This document shows, in pieces, positions 63,043-64,000 of a stretch of DNA of 64,000 bases. Position numbers and translations under genes: made by a program. The notes under the pieces were generated by a model. It was not told the origin of the DNA and ran no database searches. It saw only the letters and a list, made by a program, of their open reading frames with translations. The stretch spans positions 1 to 64,000 of the forward strand of contig JACRPA010000004.1 of the NCBI GenBank assembly GCA_016214145.1, written 5' to 3'. The stretch's first letter is position 1, and each line of letters opens with the position of its first letter. The DNA comes from Rhodocyclales bacterium (GTDB lineage Bacteria; Pseudomonadota; Gammaproteobacteria; Burkholderiales; Rhodocyclaceae).

Positions 63043-64000
63043 GGCAGAACCCCCAGAACTTGTTTGAGACGGGATTGGGCCGCGGCGCGCGCGACCTGCT
63101 GACGATTGAGGAAGGCTTCGGCCTCGAAGGCGTCGGCGCGCACGCGCAGCAGCGTCGTCAGGTCCGATTCGCCGAGGGAGAAGGCCTTCTCGGCGAGGCG
63201 CAGGTTGTCGGCAGTCAGTTCGCGGCGTACCGAAGCCATGGCGAACTGGCGCTCCGCGGCAGCGAGGTCGAGGCGGGCCTTTTCCGTGTCGAGCTGCAGC
63301 CTGAGCCGGGCCAGCGCCAGTTCGGCATCGGCCTGGGATGCCTCGGCGCGGGCAGCCGAGCTTTCCTGGCGCACGCGCGCGCCGGAGGAAAAGGGAATCG
63401 TCAATTTCACGCCGACGGTGCTGGCGTAGGGCTCGGCGAATTCACCCCGCTCGCGGACCACGCGCAGCGCGATCTCCGGGGCATCGCGGCGGGTTTCCTC
63501 GGCGACCCGGAGCTTGGCGCGCGCCGTCTGGGCAGCGGCGGCGACGGCGGCAAGTTGCGGATGATCCGGCCCAGGCAAGTCGCGCAGCGACTCACTACGC
63601 TCCCCTCTCCCCTCGCGGGAGAGGGGTTGGGGGTGAGGGCCGACCGGCTCGCGCGCCGCAAGGGCGGCCTCCGCCGCCAGCACGGAGGGCGCGGCGGCGC
63701 CCGTGAGATTGCGGTAGATATGTTCCGCCCGCAGCAGCGCGGCCTCCGCCTCAATCGCTTCCGCTTCCGCGGCAAGACGTTCGCCTTGCGCCAGATTGGC
63801 ATCGATCCGCGCCAGATCGCCGGCCTTGAAGCGGCGCAGCACATCCGCCTCCAGCGCGCCGGCCGTCGTCGCCCGACGCCTGGCCAGGTCGCGGGCATTG
63901 CGGGCGTCGGCAACGGCCCACCAGGCTTCGCGCACCTCGCCCGCGATCTGCAGACGCAGCGCTGTGCGGCGGGCGGCGACTTCCGCGAACGTACTCTCCG
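63039..64000 (-). CDS. TolC-family outer-membrane factor of the second RND system (5' end outside window)
   Basis: At least 319 codons on the minus strand, open to the window edge and lacking the start. Visible are EVREAWWAVADARNARDLA, LEADVLRRFKAGDLARIDANLAQGERL and the second TolC half (TVGVKLTIPFSSGARVRQESSAARAE, LRLAEKAFSLGESDLTTLLRVRADA). About 25 residues between LAAREPVGP and DHPQLAAVAAAAQTA (containing PHPQPLSREGRGERSE) derive from a palindromic repeat. The downstream genes overlap or abut, so TolC, 180-aa protein, adaptor and pump form one operon. Confidence 0.9.
   Translation of the reverse strand, partial: ESTFAEVAARRTALRLQIAGEVREAWWAVADARNARDLARRRATTAGALEADVLRRFKAGDLARIDANLAQGERLAAEAEAIEAEAALLRAEHIYRNLTGAAAPSVLAAEAALAAREPVGPHPQPLSREGRGERSESLRDLPGPDHPQLAAVAAAAQTARAKLRVAEETRRDAPEIALRVVRERGEFAEPYASTVGVKLTIPFSSGARVRQESSAARAEASQADAELALARLRLQLDTEKARLDLAAAERQFAMASVRRELTADNLRLAEKAFSLGESDLTTLLRVRADAFEAEAFLNRQQVARAAAQSRLKQVLGVLP
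63590..63641. repeat. C/T-rich palindromic repeat inside the TolC-family gene
   Basis: CCCCTCTCCC, TCGC, GGGAGAGGGG forms a 10-bp stem (about 63603-63626), preceded by a GCGCAGCGACTCACTACGCTC segment and followed by TTGGGGGTGAGGG. It is read in frame as PHPQPLSREGRGE. The layout, a GAGC/GCGA-rich box beside a palindrome, matches the insertion in the AEC gene at 12733. Confidence 0.75.

Overview
The window looks like a chromosomal segment of a high-GC betaproteobacterium, most likely of the Rhodocyclales type. This is an inference from gene content and order, because no rRNA is present. The evidence is the tRNA-Tyr/tRNA-Gly/tRNA-Thr/tuf order, a PhaM-type granule protein, a one-chain indolepyruvate:ferredoxin oxidoreductase, Liv-type transport linked to CoA ligases, a fused isobutyryl-CoA mutase and several dispersed palindromic repeats. 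No transposase, integrase, phage gene, rRNA operon or CRISPR array was recognised. No stretch longer than 300 bases lacks a gene.

Layout. 1-0.6 kb: minus-strand tRNA-Tyr, tRNA-Gly and tRNA-Thr leading into tuf, with a clear sigma70-type promoter. 0.7-7.1 kb: plus-strand redox genes (RutE-like nitroreductase, GlcD-type FAD dehydrogenase, fused 2-oxoacid:ferredoxin oxidoreductase, membrane-anchored methyltransferase). 7.2-12.5 kb: ParA-like ATPase, a NarL-type regulator divergent from a radical SAM gene that overlaps a hybrid histidine kinase gene, then phaM. 12.5-18.9 kb: an AEC transporter and a compact operon of CHASE2-adenylate cyclase, FecR protein and TPR-CHAT protease. 19.0-29.0 kb: acyl-CoA ligase, LivG (with an extra N-terminal domain), LivH, LivM, substrate-binding protein, LivF, PaaK-like ligase and AMACR-like enzyme, probably for uptake and CoA activation of an organic acid. 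A divergent Crp/Fnr regulator sits at its head. 30.0-35.4 kb: IcmF and an acyl-CoA synthetase, with a palindromic operator upstream of icmF. 35.4-42.7 kb: lipoproteins, an M48 protease, an MHYT-PAS histidine kinase, a tiny Cys-rich protein, a DUF4160/DUF2442 pair and a lipoprotein-type methyltransferase.

42.7-45.7 kb is a small defence-like insert: a beta-class DNA methyltransferase with a probably leaderless transcript, a PaeR7I/XhoI-family restriction enzyme and, in visibly A/T-richer DNA, a protein combining an N-terminal helical region with a C-terminal TIR-like nucleotide-binding domain.

45.8-64 kb is a large copper/silver-type efflux island. It holds CusCBA with a CusF domain fused to CusB plus a separate CusF, DUF411 and CzcE-like proteins, DUF2933 and an ICMT-like membrane protein, a CopA P-type ATPase with YHS and metal-binding modules, Met-rich and His-rich periplasmic proteins, and a second complete RND system whose pump lacks the CusA methionine triad. 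The second system's outer-membrane gene runs off the window.

Dispersed repeats mark the sequence: three GTAGGTCGG-type inverted repeats, one CGCAAAG repeat, one ATTCCCGC repeat, and C/T-rich palindromes. Three of the C/T- or G/C-rich palindromes lie in frame inside genes (AEC transporter, cusA, TolC-family gene).
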